Shown: in pieces, positions 1 to 7,741 of the stretch
Position numbering within the stretch: the stretch's first letter is position 1
Layout of the letters: every line of letters begins with the position of its first letter
DNA from: Anaerotignum sp.
GTDB lineage: Bacteria > Bacillota > Clostridia > Lachnospirales > Anaerotignaceae
Assembly: GCA_020024255.1 (NCBI GenBank)
Contig: JAHHTX010000020.1
Span: 1 to 26,237 of the forward strand
Length of the DNA stretch: 26,237 bases
Reading direction: 5' to 3'
Notes under the pieces: model-generated
What the model saw: only the letters and a program-made list of their open reading frames with translations
Database searches by the model: none
Told to the model about the DNA's origin: nothing
Translations under genes and position numbers: made by a program

Positions 1-110
1 CTGTTATACACAAGATATATTCTTATCAATTTACATCGGTTTTTAGACATTATTTGACAAAAATATCATAACAGATTTATTTACAAGATTCAAGCAAAAA
101 CAAATACAGA

Positions 111-146
111 AAAGGATCTGTCCCAATCATCTCAGAACAGATCCCC
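111..146 (-). terminator. intrinsic terminator after obgE
   Basis: Read on the minus strand just past the obgE stop, GGATCTGT (137-144) pairs perfectly with ACAGATCC (114-121), and TTTTCTG follows. The 8-bp stem and U-rich tail fit a Rho-independent terminator for the ribosomal-protein/obgE transcript. Bases 1-110 beyond it are AT-rich and I see no gene or motif there. Confidence 0.75.
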
Positions 147-155
147 TTTCCAATT

Positions 156-1430
156 TTATTTCCAAAATTCAAATTCCGCATCATAAATCTGGACAGTATC
201 GCCTTCTTCAATACCTTTTTCTTCCAAAGCTTCGATAATACCTTTTTCTTTCAAATAGCGTTGGAAGAATGCAAAACCTTTTTCTGTGTCAATATTGGTA
301 TAGCCAATCATCTTTTCTACACCTACACCACGAACCACATAAATGCCGTCCTCCACATCAATGGTAAACGGTTCACGATCTACCGCAACCTCATCATATT
401 CTTCATATTCCTCTGCAAAGACAATATCTTCAGGATAATCCCTTAAAATCTCCCCAACCTTTGTCAACAGCTCATCCAGACCTTTATTCGTAGCTGCAGA
501 AATGGGATATACAATGAATCCTTCTTTTTCATAGGTTTCTTTCAACCTTTTCACATTTTCTTCTGCACCGGGAATATCTGTTTTATTCGCTGCAATAACC
601 TGTGGCCGCTTCATCAAATCAGGATTATATTCTTCCAATTCCCGATTGATTTTTCGTACATTTTCCACAGGGTCATCGCCTTCTACACCAGCAGCATCTA
701 CTACATGAATAAATACTTTTGTACGTTCTACATGACGCAAAAATTCATGTCCCAGACCAATGCCTTCACTGGCACCTTCCACAAGCCCTGGAATATCCGC
801 CAAAACAAAGCTATCACCAAATCTGCCCTCTACAACACCCAAATTGGGAGATAGTGTAGTAAAGTGATAATTTGCAATTTTAGGATTAGCATTTGTTACC
901 ATAGAAAGCAATGTGGATTTGCCTACATTAGGAAAACCAATAAGCCCTACATCAGCAATGAGTTTCAATTCCAGAATAACATCATATTCCTTTGCCGTTC
1001 TGCCTTGCTCTGCATAACGGGGGGCTTGTCTGGTAGGTGTTGCAAAATGCTGATTTCCCTTTCCGCCTTTACCACCATGAATGAGAATTTTTTCTTCACC
1101 ATTTTGGGTAATGTCTGCCATAATCTTACCGCTTTCCGCTTCACGGATAACCGTCCCTACAGGCACTTTAATAACAATACTTTCTCCGTCTTTGCCAAAA
1201 CAATTCCGCTTGCCGCCATCTTGACCATTGCCTGCTTTAAACATTCTTTTATAACGGAAATCCATCAGGGTTCCCATGCTTTCATCTCCTACAAATACCA
1301 CGTCACCGCCTCTGCCGCCGTCACCGCCGTCAGGGCCGCCATGGGTAATATACTTAGCACGGAAGAAAGAAACCATTCCATTACCGCCGTTACCACCTTT
1401 TATATGGATTTTTACTCTATCTACAAACAT
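156..1430 (-). CDS. obgE: Obg-family GTPase ObgE (CgtA)
   Basis: A 424-residue, full-length Obg GTPase that binds the 50S ribosomal subunit and acts in late ribosome assembly and stress control. Three domains are visible. The glycine-rich Obg fold covers about residues 1-158, with repeats such as GGNGGNG and GGDGGRGGD. The G domain has the P-loop GFPNVGKS at 165-172, the TTLSP switch I near 191, DIPG at 212-215 and NKTD at 282-285. A C-terminal OCT domain follows from about 350 and ends in an acidic FEFWK tail. It lies downstream of rplU-prp-rpmA, the usual Firmicutes order. A terminator-like hairpin separates it from rpmA, so expression may depend on readthrough or on a weak promoter; a TTGACG box lies at 1472-1477. 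AAAGGA stands 10 bases before the ATG. Confidence 0.97.
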   Translation of the reverse strand: MFVDRVKIHIKGGNGGNGMVSFFRAKYITHGGPDGGDGGRGGDVVFVGDESMGTLMDFRYKRMFKAGNGQDGGKRNCFGKDGESIVIKVPVGTVIREAESGKIMADITQNGEEKILIHGGKGGKGNQHFATPTRQAPRYAEQGRTAKEYDVILELKLIADVGLIGFPNVGKSTLLSMVTNANPKIANYHFTTLSPNLGVVEGRFGDSFVLADIPGLVEGASEGIGLGHEFLRHVERTKVFIHVVDAAGVEGDDPVENVRKINRELEEYNPDLMKRPQVIAANKTDIPGAEENVKRLKETYEKEGFIVYPISAATNKGLDELLTKVGEILRDYPEDIVFAEEYEEYDEVAVDREPFTIDVEDGIYVVRGVGVEKMIGYTNIDTEKGFAFFQRYLKEKGIIEALEEKGIEEGDTVQIYDAEFEFWK

Positions 1431-1460
1431 ATTCCCACTATCCTTTCTTTCCTTATTTTG

Positions 1461-1536
1461 GAAGCCTTTTTCGTCAAAAGCAGAGAATCTTTGTTTTTCA
1501 CGAAAAAGGCTTCAAATGATAACATTTGAAGCCTTT
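1461..1536 (-). terminator. rpmA-obgE intergenic terminator with a third repeat arm
   Basis: Reading the minus strand after rpmA, a 14-bp stem (1523-1536 with 1505-1518, loop of four) is followed by a T run, a good intrinsic terminator. The second arm plus its T run can also pair over 14 perfect bases with a third copy at 1461-1474 (partner 1500-1513). Two mutually exclusive hairpins are therefore possible. The third copy contains the TTGACG box at 1472-1477, a possible -35 for obgE, though no good -10 follows at the right distance. Confidence 0.75.
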
Positions 1537-1543
1537 GATCTTT

Positions 1544-1834
1544 TTATTCAGCGATTTCAACAGGGTATACAGAAACCTGTTTTTTATCTCTGCCTTTTCT
1601 TTCATATTTTACACGACCGTCAACCAGAGCAAACAATGTATCGTTTCCACCTCTGCCTACGTTTACGCCGGGATGAATTTTTGTACCGTGCTGTGTGTAT
1701 AAAATATTACCTGCCAATACGAACTGACCATCTGCACGTTTTGCACCAAGTCTTTTTGCATTGGAGTCACGACCGTTCTTTGTAGAACCGCCACCTTTAT
1801 GGTGCGCAAAGAACTGAAGGTTCAATCTGAACAT
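1544..1834 (-). CDS. rpmA: 50S ribosomal protein L27
   Basis: A 96-residue L27 of the large ribosomal subunit, whose N-terminus reaches the peptidyl-transferase centre. It begins MFRLNLQFFA followed by HHKGG. The LNLQFFA segment is the Firmicutes-type extension that the protease Prp removes after the final alanine; that processing is known from Staphylococcus aureus and inferred here. The rest, including STKNGRDS and LGAKRADGQ, is typical L27. The prp gene lies directly upstream: the last codons and stop of prp (GAG GAG GTG TAG) form this gene's Shine-Dalgarno sequence, so protease and substrate are translationally linked. Confidence 0.98.
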   Translation of the reverse strand: MFRLNLQFFAHHKGGGSTKNGRDSNAKRLGAKRADGQFVLAGNILYTQHGTKIHPGVNVGRGGNDTLFALVDGRVKYERKGRDKKQVSVYPVEIAE

Positions 1835-1836
1835 AT

Positions 1837-2169
1837 CTACACCTCCTCATTTATCAAAGTAAGATATTTTTTATATTCCGTTTGTATATCGGACAAGCCC
1901 AGTGCCAAAGTCTCCAAAAGAAGCTGCACCTTTTCGTCCGCCATTCCCTCAACAGGGAATACAACCTTGAGATAACCGCCTTTTTCTTCATCAGCTTCTG
2001 CCTGAAAAGGAACATCTGTAAATCGTTCTATGGCATTAACTGTATTGAAAGACAGGATAGTCACTGCCGCACAGACAATATCTTCTCCTGCTTGTGCAAA
2101 TCCTGCATGACCGGAAATCTCAAAAGCACATATTTTCTTTTTTTTGCGATAAATCCTTGCTTGAATCAT
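1837..2169 (-). CDS. prp: ribosomal-processing cysteine protease Prp
   Basis: A 110-residue cysteine protease of the Prp (YsxB/DUF464) family, which trims the N-terminus of ribosomal protein L27. The catalytic pair is visible as His21 in SGHAG and Cys33 in EDIVCAAV, with the family's usual spacing. It sits between rplU and rpmA, its conserved place in Firmicutes. The ATG at 2169 lies two bases past the rplU stop and has no good Shine-Dalgarno sequence of its own, which suggests coupling to rplU. Its 3' end supplies the ribosome binding site of rpmA. Confidence 0.96.
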   Translation of the reverse strand: MIQARIYRKKKKICAFEISGHAGFAQAGEDIVCAAVTILSFNTVNAIERFTDVPFQAEADEEKGGYLKVVFPVEGMADEKVQLLLETLALGLSDIQTEYKKYLTLINEEV

Positions 2170-2171
2170 AA

Positions 2172-2477
2172 TTAGATGGATTTAATCTGCAGTTTTGTAA
2201 AGGGCTGTCTGTGACCATTTTTCTTATGGAAGCCTTTTTTGGGTTTGTATTTGTAAACAATAACCTTTTTCGCTTTGCCATCGCCGATTACAGATGCTGT
2301 AACAGCTGCGCCTTCTACATAAGGTGCGCCAACTTTTACATCGCCATCTTTTGCCAGTACCAGAACTTTGTCGAATTTGTATTCCTGACCTGCTTCTACA
2401 CCCAGTTTTTCTACTGTGATGATATCGCCTTCTGCTACTTTGTACTGCTTACCACCGGTTTCAATAATTGCGTACAT
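2172..2477 (-). CDS. rplU: 50S ribosomal protein L21
   Basis: A 101-residue L21 of the large subunit, first gene of the rplU-prp-rpmA operon. It starts MYAIIETGGKQYKV, the family's standard N-terminus, and ends with the basic KKGFHKKNGHRQ segment followed by TKLQIKSI. The frame stays open upstream to 2708, but the start at 2477 is fixed by protein homology and by AGGAGGTGTTC just before the ATG. A strong promoter and an 88-base leader precede it. Confidence 0.98.
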   Translation of the reverse strand: MYAIIETGGKQYKVAEGDIITVEKLGVEAGQEYKFDKVLVLAKDGDVKVGAPYVEGAAVTASVIGDGKAKKVIVYKYKPKKGFHKKNGHRQPFTKLQIKSI

Positions 2478-2565
2478 ATGAACACCTCCTCGCAATTTAC
2501 TCGCTGGATATGGTAATCGAAACCTCTTTTCGATTTTACAAAACCTCTCCATGCGGCTGACATAC
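2478..2565 (-). promoter_or_regulatory. 5' leader of rplU, probable L21 leader RNA
   Basis: This transcribed leader between the promoter and the rplU start contains a perfect hairpin at 2515-2535 (AATCGAAA, loop AGAGG, TTTCGATT) and ends in AGGAGGTG. Many Firmicutes carry a conserved L21 leader RNA at this position. I see the position and the hairpin but could not align it to the known consensus. Confidence 0.5.
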
Positions 2566-2571
2566 TCCGTT

Positions 2572-2600
2572 ATGATACCATAGAAAAACATGCCTGTCAA
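2572..2600 (-). promoter_or_regulatory. sigma-A promoter of the rplU operon
   Basis: On the minus strand, TTGACA (2595-2600), a spacer of exactly 17 bases, then TATCAT (2572-2577). The -35 box begins five bases after the stop of the upstream TPR gene, with no terminator between, so readthrough from recX-TPR is also possible. Confidence 0.85.
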
Positions 2601-2605
2601 CAGAT

Positions 2606-5377
2606 TTATTCCATTTTTCCGCCTTCTTTTACGGCAAAAAAATATTTTATATGGCCGTTCTCCCGTAAAAGCTGTAAAAGCACCCGCAGTCCTTCTTTTG
2701 TCAGGCATGGTTCACCCTGTATTGTTTTCTCATAGGCAAAACCAAGGGCAGAAATTGCTTTGCTGGCATTTCCGTTTTTGGCATACAGTCTGCCTGTTTT
2801 ATCGCAAAGTTTTCCGTATTCCACAGTATCTGTTCCGTTCCTTTTTCCCCGTAACAGCACCTTGTCCAAAAGTTTTTCCGCTTCCTCTGTATCCTTCTGC
2901 GCAATATGATTTTCAGCCGCTTTCAATAAAAAGCTGAGATATTCTTTTGTTTCTCCGCCTATTGCCTTCTCACACATGGCAAGCTCTTTATAGCAAACTG
3001 CGGCTTCCTGATGTTCTCCCCTACGAGCCAATGCCCCTGCAATACATTTCATTCTTGCTGCATATTCATTGTCCATAGGTAACTCCAACTCCCGAAACAA
3101 GTGTAAATATGGCTGATAAAACATGAGGGCCTTGTCCTTGTCCCCTATACGATAAAAGCAGTCTCCCATACAACCAATGATTTGGCAGTATAGTTCTGTA
3201 TGTACATCTTCATATTCTTCCATATAGCTTTTTGCATGATGAAACTGCCGCAATGCTCTCTCTGCTTCTCCCTTTTGCAAATATACCTCACCGATTTTAC
3301 GGCACACCGTCACATACTGTATGCCTTCTGCATACTTCTCAGCCTTTTCATACTGCAAAAGTGCTTCATTTGCTTTTCCCAAACATAAATATAAGTCACC
3401 TAAAGTGAAAATGATGCGTATAGTTTCCTTGTCCTGAAAATCCTGCTGTTCTCTCTTCGTTTCTAAAAGTTCGCAAAATATCTCCACAGCCTGCCACAAC
3501 CGTTTTTTTCGTTCTGCCGAACTGTTTTTCTTCTCTTTCTTTGGCAATATTCCATCTCGCAGGCACAGATATTCCTGCTGCCTTTTCGCATAAATCCCAT
3601 CTGCTTCCATACCACTATGGCAAAGTTTTTCCTCTGCCTCCTGATAATATGCTTCTGCCTTCTTCTCATTTTGTAAATACAAAAAGCAATTGGCTACTGC
3701 AAGGAGCGTTTCTGCTGCCTCTTTCAGCTCCTCCCTTGTTTGTTCCAAATTTGCATGATTTCTTTTTAAAAAATATTGAAGAGCCTTGTCATACATACCA
3801 CCCTGCGTACAAATTCTTCCCAATTCCTCCAATGTCCGCAAATAGGTCGGATTGTCTGCACCAAGCATTTCCTGCTGTATTTTTGCTGCCTGTTCCAGTA
3901 CGCTAACGGCATATTGATATCTTTTCCCCTCTGCCAATATGTGTCCTTGGCGAATCAGTCCCCAAGCATATCGTGGATGGTTCTCTCCTACGCAGTGCAA
4001 CAGAATGCCTTCTGCTTTCTTGCATAAAAATGCTGCTGTCACATTCTCGCCACTTTTCTGCTTCTGCTCTGCCAGTGTATATAAACTTTCTAAATATCTT
4101 TTGTCTTCTCCTTCTTTTGTCCCTGCATAAATCTGTAAACCTGCCTGTTCATAGTCTGATGCGGCTTCATATGCACCATACTCGCACAAAATTTCCCCAA
4201 TGGCACAAAGGGCATTGGCATGCAAAATCTTTCTTGCGTCACCTTTTTCGTCTTCCTTGTGATATGTAAGAATGGTTAGATACTGCTGCAATGCCTCATC
4301 TATTTTGCCTGCATTTTTACAGGTAATGCCAAAAGAAAACTGGGAAACTGCATAAGCAACCGATTTCACCCCAAATATTTTTTCTTTTTTCTTCATACCC
4401 TCCAAAATATATTGTGATGCCTTTTCATATTGTTCCATGGCATGATACCGCATACCTATACTGTTCAGTACCTCTGCATAAAAGAAATGACTTTCCCCAA
4501 ATTTCTTCTGTATGTATGGGAGCATTTTTTCATAGACTTCTATTGCTTTTGTATGTGCTTCCGCACCTATATACATGGCTGCCAAACGACTCAAACTCCC
4601 AAGATAGTCCATCTTTTCGGTTTCCTGCATATCTTCCCGCATTGCTAAAGATTCTTCTGCACATACAGCTGCCAAAGAAAACCAGCCGCCCTGACTGTAA
4701 AGCCTAACCAAAGTATCTTTCTGCTGCAGCCAGTAGGAAGAAACTGCTTTTTCTGTTTTCTTCATCAGCTGCAAAGCAAATTCATAAGAGGAAATTGCTT
4801 TTTTATAATTTCCCTGCTTATCCGCAATATCGCCAAGAGAAAAGAAAATATCTGCCAAATCCTGAACAGGAAAGTTCTCCAATGCCATGGCTTTTTCCAA
4901 GGCTTTTTGATGCATTTCACAAGCCTTGTCAAACCGTTCTAAATCTGCATAGGTATTTCCCAAGTTATAGAGGCTGTAAATATAATCCGCATGATTTCTG
5001 CCCACCTTCTGATCCCGTATCTGCAATGCCTGCTGATGGAATTTCAGTGCCTTTTGAAAATCATGTTTGTTACTGTATGCAATAGCAAGGTTGTTTAATG
5101 TATTGGCAAGAGAAAGACTGTTTCCTTCATAGTCCCTTTTCAAAACAGCCGCCTCTTTGTAATACTGCAAAGCCTTATCGTTCAGTCCCAGCGTATCAAA
5201 AAGAATAGCCATATTATGTACATCTGCTGCATATTCTACCGTGTTTGACTTTCCGTATTCCATATACATCTGCATCAGTTTTCCGCTACTGGTCACGGCT
5301 CTTCTGTAATCTCCTGCACGATAAGCACTTGCAATTTCACGACGAAGTTCCCGCATTTCTGCTATATGTTGTCCCAT
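2606..5377 (-). CDS. large tetratricopeptide-repeat protein, function unknown
   Basis: A 923-residue soluble protein made almost wholly of helical repeats. No signal peptide, membrane segment or enzymatic motif is visible. The repeats look like kinesin-light-chain-type TPRs of about 40 residues: segments such as LANTLNNLAIAYSNKHDFQKAL, YSLYNLGNTYADLERFDKAC and DIFFSLGDIADKQGNYKKAI alternate with HQQALQIRD-type linkers, densest in residues 30-200 and again near 660-860. Such proteins usually serve as scaffolds or peptide-binding surfaces. I chose the ATG at 5377 over the one at 5404: it lies two bases past the recX stop and has AGAGGAAG about ten bases upstream. The tight spacing implies co-expression with recX. 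I do not recognise a specific ortholog. Confidence 0.85.
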   Translation of the reverse strand: MGQHIAEMRELRREIASAYRAGDYRRAVTSSGKLMQMYMEYGKSNTVEYAADVHNMAILFDTLGLNDKALQYYKEAAVLKRDYEGNSLSLANTLNNLAIAYSNKHDFQKALKFHQQALQIRDQKVGRNHADYIYSLYNLGNTYADLERFDKACEMHQKALEKAMALENFPVQDLADIFFSLGDIADKQGNYKKAISSYEFALQLMKKTEKAVSSYWLQQKDTLVRLYSQGGWFSLAAVCAEESLAMREDMQETEKMDYLGSLSRLAAMYIGAEAHTKAIEVYEKMLPYIQKKFGESHFFYAEVLNSIGMRYHAMEQYEKASQYILEGMKKKEKIFGVKSVAYAVSQFSFGITCKNAGKIDEALQQYLTILTYHKEDEKGDARKILHANALCAIGEILCEYGAYEAASDYEQAGLQIYAGTKEGEDKRYLESLYTLAEQKQKSGENVTAAFLCKKAEGILLHCVGENHPRYAWGLIRQGHILAEGKRYQYAVSVLEQAAKIQQEMLGADNPTYLRTLEELGRICTQGGMYDKALQYFLKRNHANLEQTREELKEAAETLLAVANCFLYLQNEKKAEAYYQEAEEKLCHSGMEADGIYAKRQQEYLCLRDGILPKKEKKNSSAERKKRLWQAVEIFCELLETKREQQDFQDKETIRIIFTLGDLYLCLGKANEALLQYEKAEKYAEGIQYVTVCRKIGEVYLQKGEAERALRQFHHAKSYMEEYEDVHTELYCQIIGCMGDCFYRIGDKDKALMFYQPYLHLFRELELPMDNEYAARMKCIAGALARRGEHQEAAVCYKELAMCEKAIGGETKEYLSFLLKAAENHIAQKDTEEAEKLLDKVLLRGKRNGTDTVEYGKLCDKTGRLYAKNGNASKAISALGFAYEKTIQGEPCLTKEGLRVLLQLLRENGHIKYFFAVKEGGKME

Positions 5378-5379
5378 AT

Positions 5380-6006
5380 CTATTCTTCCTCTCTTTCTCT
5401 GCATAGCCGAAAAGCGTCTTCAATCGTTCCCCAGCAATAGCCTTTTCGCTGCAAAAAGCCATAGAGTTTCTTTTTTTCTTTTTCGTCCAAATCATACTGC
5501 CCTTTGGTTCGTTTTTCAATCCATCTTGCCGCATCTTCCACTTCATCTATATCTGTATCCTGCAATACTTCCTGTATAATGTCTTCAGAAACACCTTTTT
5601 GTTTCAATTCCATTCGCAAAACATATGTGCCTTTTGGATTCATTCGCAGCCGTTCTTTTATGAATATCTTTGCATACTCTTTGTCATCACAATACCCATA
5701 CTTACGGAGAAAAACCATAACCTTTTCCACAATTTCTTCGGGAAAGGCTTTTTCCTCCAATTTATGGCGAACTTCCCTTTCTGTCCGCATTTTATAACCA
5801 ATATAGTGCAATGCTGTATCCTGTGCCTTGATATACAGCAAATTTTCTTTGATATACGCATAGGTACTCTCGGAAATTTCTTCGCCTTCCTTCAGCTTAA
5901 AATAACGCACGTCCTGCATAATCAGAGAAAAAGCAAATTCTCCATCAATAAAAATATTCTGTTTTTCAGGATCATGTCGTTGCTGCGTGATAGCGGTAAT
6001 GATCAT
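5380..6006 (-). CDS. recX: regulatory protein RecX
   Basis: A 208-residue RecX-family modulator of the RecA filament. Typical three-helix repeats are seen: ALHYIGYKMRTEREVRHKLEEKAFPEEIVEKVMVFLRKYGYCDDKEYAKIFIKERL breaks into the RSxxEVRxKL-like and L..YGYldDxxYA blocks, then KGTYVLRMELKQKGVSEDII and a C-terminal LQRKGYCWGTIEDAF. The frame is open to 6054, but the ATG at 6006 has AGGGGGAG at the right distance. It forms a two-gene unit with the TPR protein. A TATAAT box at 6060-6065 lies upstream with a weak -35. Confidence 0.9.
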   Translation of the reverse strand: MIITAITQQRHDPEKQNIFIDGEFAFSLIMQDVRYFKLKEGEEISESTYAYIKENLLYIKAQDTALHYIGYKMRTEREVRHKLEEKAFPEEIVEKVMVFLRKYGYCDDKEYAKIFIKERLRMNPKGTYVLRMELKQKGVSEDIIQEVLQDTDIDEVEDAARWIEKRTKGQYDLDEKEKKKLYGFLQRKGYCWGTIEDAFRLCREREEE

Positions 6007-6059
6007 AAAACTCCCCCTATGCCGAAAAATTAGTGTCGTATCTGAATTAAGCACTAAAT

Positions 6060-6065
6060 ATTATA
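6060..6065 (-). promoter_or_regulatory. probable -10 box of recX
   Basis: TATAAT on the minus strand, 54 bases before the recX ATG. No convincing -35 hexamer lies 16-18 bases upstream. Confidence 0.4.
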
Positions 6066-6129
6066 ATACAACCAGTAGAAAAATGCACGCTTTCTCTCCA
6101 CATTTCTGCGAATCATCAGACCTTTACAA

Positions 6130-6168
6130 AAAAAAGAAAATCCCGTTTTTCAGAGATTTTCTTTTTTT
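6130..6168 (-). terminator. terminator of the amino acid ABC operon
   Basis: On the minus strand, just past the ATPase stop, GAAAATC (with an A-rich 5' extension) pairs with GATTTTC across a 12-base loop and runs into eight T residues. The extended stem is 13 bp but AT-rich. It separates the ABC operon from recX. Confidence 0.75.
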
Positions 6169-6178
6169 ATTATCCTTT

Positions 6179-6925
6179 TTATAATACTTTAGCCAAAAAA
6201 GTCTGCAAACGCTCGCTTTTTGGATGTTCAAAAATATCCTGCGGCTTACCTTCTTCAATGAGCTTTCCGTCTGCCATAAATAACACTCGGCTGCCCACTT
6301 CCCTTGCAAAGCCCATTTCATGGGTCACAACAACCATAGTCATGTCTTCTGCTGCCAACTGCTTCATAACTTCCAAAACCTCTCCAACCATTTCCGGGTC
6401 AAGGGCAGAGGTAGGTTCATCAAAAAGCATAACGTTTGGTTGCATACACAGTGCACGAACAATGGCAATACGCTGTTTCTGACCGCCTGATAACTGGGAA
6501 GGATATGCATCAGCACGATCTTCCAAGCCGACCCGTTTCAAAAGTCCCAATGCCATTTCTGTTGCTTCCTCTTCGCTTTTTCCTTGCAGCTTCATGGGGG
6601 CAATAATCATATTTTTCAAAATAGTCATATGCGGAAACAGATTAAAATGCTGGAACACCATACCCATTTTCTGTCTATGGATATTGATATTTGTTTCTGC
6701 ATCTGTAATATCAACACCTTCAAAGAAAATACGACCATCTGTAGGCACTTCTAAAAGATTCAGACAACGGAGGAATGTGGATTTTCCTGAGCCGGAAGGC
6801 CCAATGATTACGACCACCTCCCCTTTCTTAATCTCTGTGCTGATGCCGTCCAACGCTTTTATTTTTCCACCACGAAAATATTTCTGTACATTTTCCACAC
6901 GAATTAAAGTTTTATTATCGCTCAC
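6179..6925 (-). CDS. polar amino acid ABC transporter, ATP-binding protein (GlnQ type)
   Basis: A 248-residue ATPase that powers uptake through the neighbouring permease. Walker A GPSGSGKST is at 42-50, the Q-loop is near QHFNLFPH, the signature LSGGQKQR is at 145-152, Walker B VMLFDEP is at about 165-171, and the switch histidine lies in VVVTHEMGFA. The pattern is that of the HisP/GlnQ family. The start is GTG at 6925, with GGAGG ten bases upstream inside the permease gene. The two genes overlap by 11 bases, so they are translationally coupled. The substrate is probably a polar or basic amino acid; the sequence alone does not say which. Confidence 0.95.
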   Translation of the reverse strand: MSDNKTLIRVENVQKYFRGGKIKALDGISTEIKKGEVVVIIGPSGSGKSTFLRCLNLLEVPTDGRIFFEGVDITDAETNINIHRQKMGMVFQHFNLFPHMTILKNMIIAPMKLQGKSEEEATEMALGLLKRVGLEDRADAYPSQLSGGQKQRIAIVRALCMQPNVMLFDEPTSALDPEMVGEVLEVMKQLAAEDMTMVVVTHEMGFAREVGSRVLFMADGKLIEEGKPQDIFEHPKSERLQTFLAKVL

Positions 6926-7643
6926 TGTTTCTCAGCCTCCTTTCCAGTTTGTTCACAAGGAAGGTAAAAAACATTACCATCACCAAATAAATCAACGCAA
7001 CTGCCAATAGTGGCATAAACGGGCTGAATGTTGCCCCACGAATAATATCGCCGGCTTTTGTCAAATCCTGCATAGCAATATAACCTGCAACAGATGTTTC
7101 TTTCAAAAGCACAATAAATTCATTTGCCAATGCAGGTAATACGCTTTTCAATGCCTGCGGAATAATAATATATCGCATAGTCTGAATATAGTTAAAGCCA
7201 AGACTTCTGCCTGCTTCAAACTGACCATCATCTACAGACATAATGCCGCTTCGCACAATTTCTGCCACATAAGCCCCGGAGTTAAACCCAAAAGCAATCA
7301 TACCCACAATGAGCTTGTTCTTGCAAGATGCCAAAATAACGAAATACACAATCAACAGCTGTACCACAACAGGTGTTCCACGAATTACCGTCAAATAAAC
7401 TTTGGCAAGGAAATTCAAAAATTTCAATATAAACCGACCTATACCAGAACGCATTTCCGCAATATTTTTATCATGTGTGGAACGGATCATCGCAATTATA
7501 ACACCAATGACAATACCAATCAGTACTGCACAAAAAGTCAGCTGCAATGTTACTTTCAGCCCATCTAAAAGAAAATGCCATCTATCCTTTTCAATAAAGT
7601 TTGTATAAAACTGGCTCTGGAGATTTTCCATAAAATTTTGCAA
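6915..7643 (-). CDS. polar amino acid ABC transporter, permease (GlnP type)
   Basis: A 242-residue inner-membrane subunit of the His/Glu/Gln/Arg permease family. Several hydrophobic segments are visible, starting with LQLTFCAVLIGIVIGVIIAM. The EAA loop that docks the ATPase reads EAGRSLGFNYIQTMRYIIIP near residue 150. VIRGTPVVVQLLIVYF and FGFNSGAYVAEIVRSGI are hallmark stretches of the family. It probably works as a homodimer, since only one permease gene is present. A GNRA-loop terminator lies between it and the receptor gene upstream, which would lower permease output relative to receptor. GAGGAGG precedes the ATG. Confidence 0.95.
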   Translation of the reverse strand: MQNFMENLQSQFYTNFIEKDRWHFLLDGLKVTLQLTFCAVLIGIVIGVIIAMIRSTHDKNIAEMRSGIGRFILKFLNFLAKVYLTVIRGTPVVVQLLIVYFVILASCKNKLIVGMIAFGFNSGAYVAEIVRSGIMSVDDGQFEAGRSLGFNYIQTMRYIIIPQALKSVLPALANEFIVLLKETSVAGYIAMQDLTKAGDIIRGATFSPFMPLLAVALIYLVMVMFFTFLVNKLERRLRNSER

Positions 7644-7702
7644 ATCAAATCCTCCTCTCTTTTTGCATTGTTTTTAACTTGTATTATACAGAAGTAAAAC
7701 AA

Positions 7703-7720
7703 GGGACGGTTTCCCGTCCC
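7703..7720 (-). terminator. internal hairpin between receptor and permease genes
   Basis: Minus strand: GGGACGG, loop GAAA, CCGTCCC, then TTGTTTT. A GC-rich 7-bp stem with a GNRA tetraloop and a short U-rich tail fits a leaky intrinsic terminator. It would leave more receptor than permease mRNA. A TATAAT lies just downstream (7683-7688) and might restart transcription, but its -35 is poor. Confidence 0.65.
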
Positions 7721-7741
7721 CGCTTCCTTTTTTTCTCTAAA

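Noticed and set aside
864..1529. 221-residue plus-strand frame opposite obgE
   Set aside because: It is antisense to a certain gene, has no family motif and no ribosome binding site; a shadow of Obg codons.
2478..2708. Upstream extension of the L21 frame
   Set aside because: L21 homology starts at 2477 with its own AGGAGG; the extension crosses the promoter and the upstream gene.
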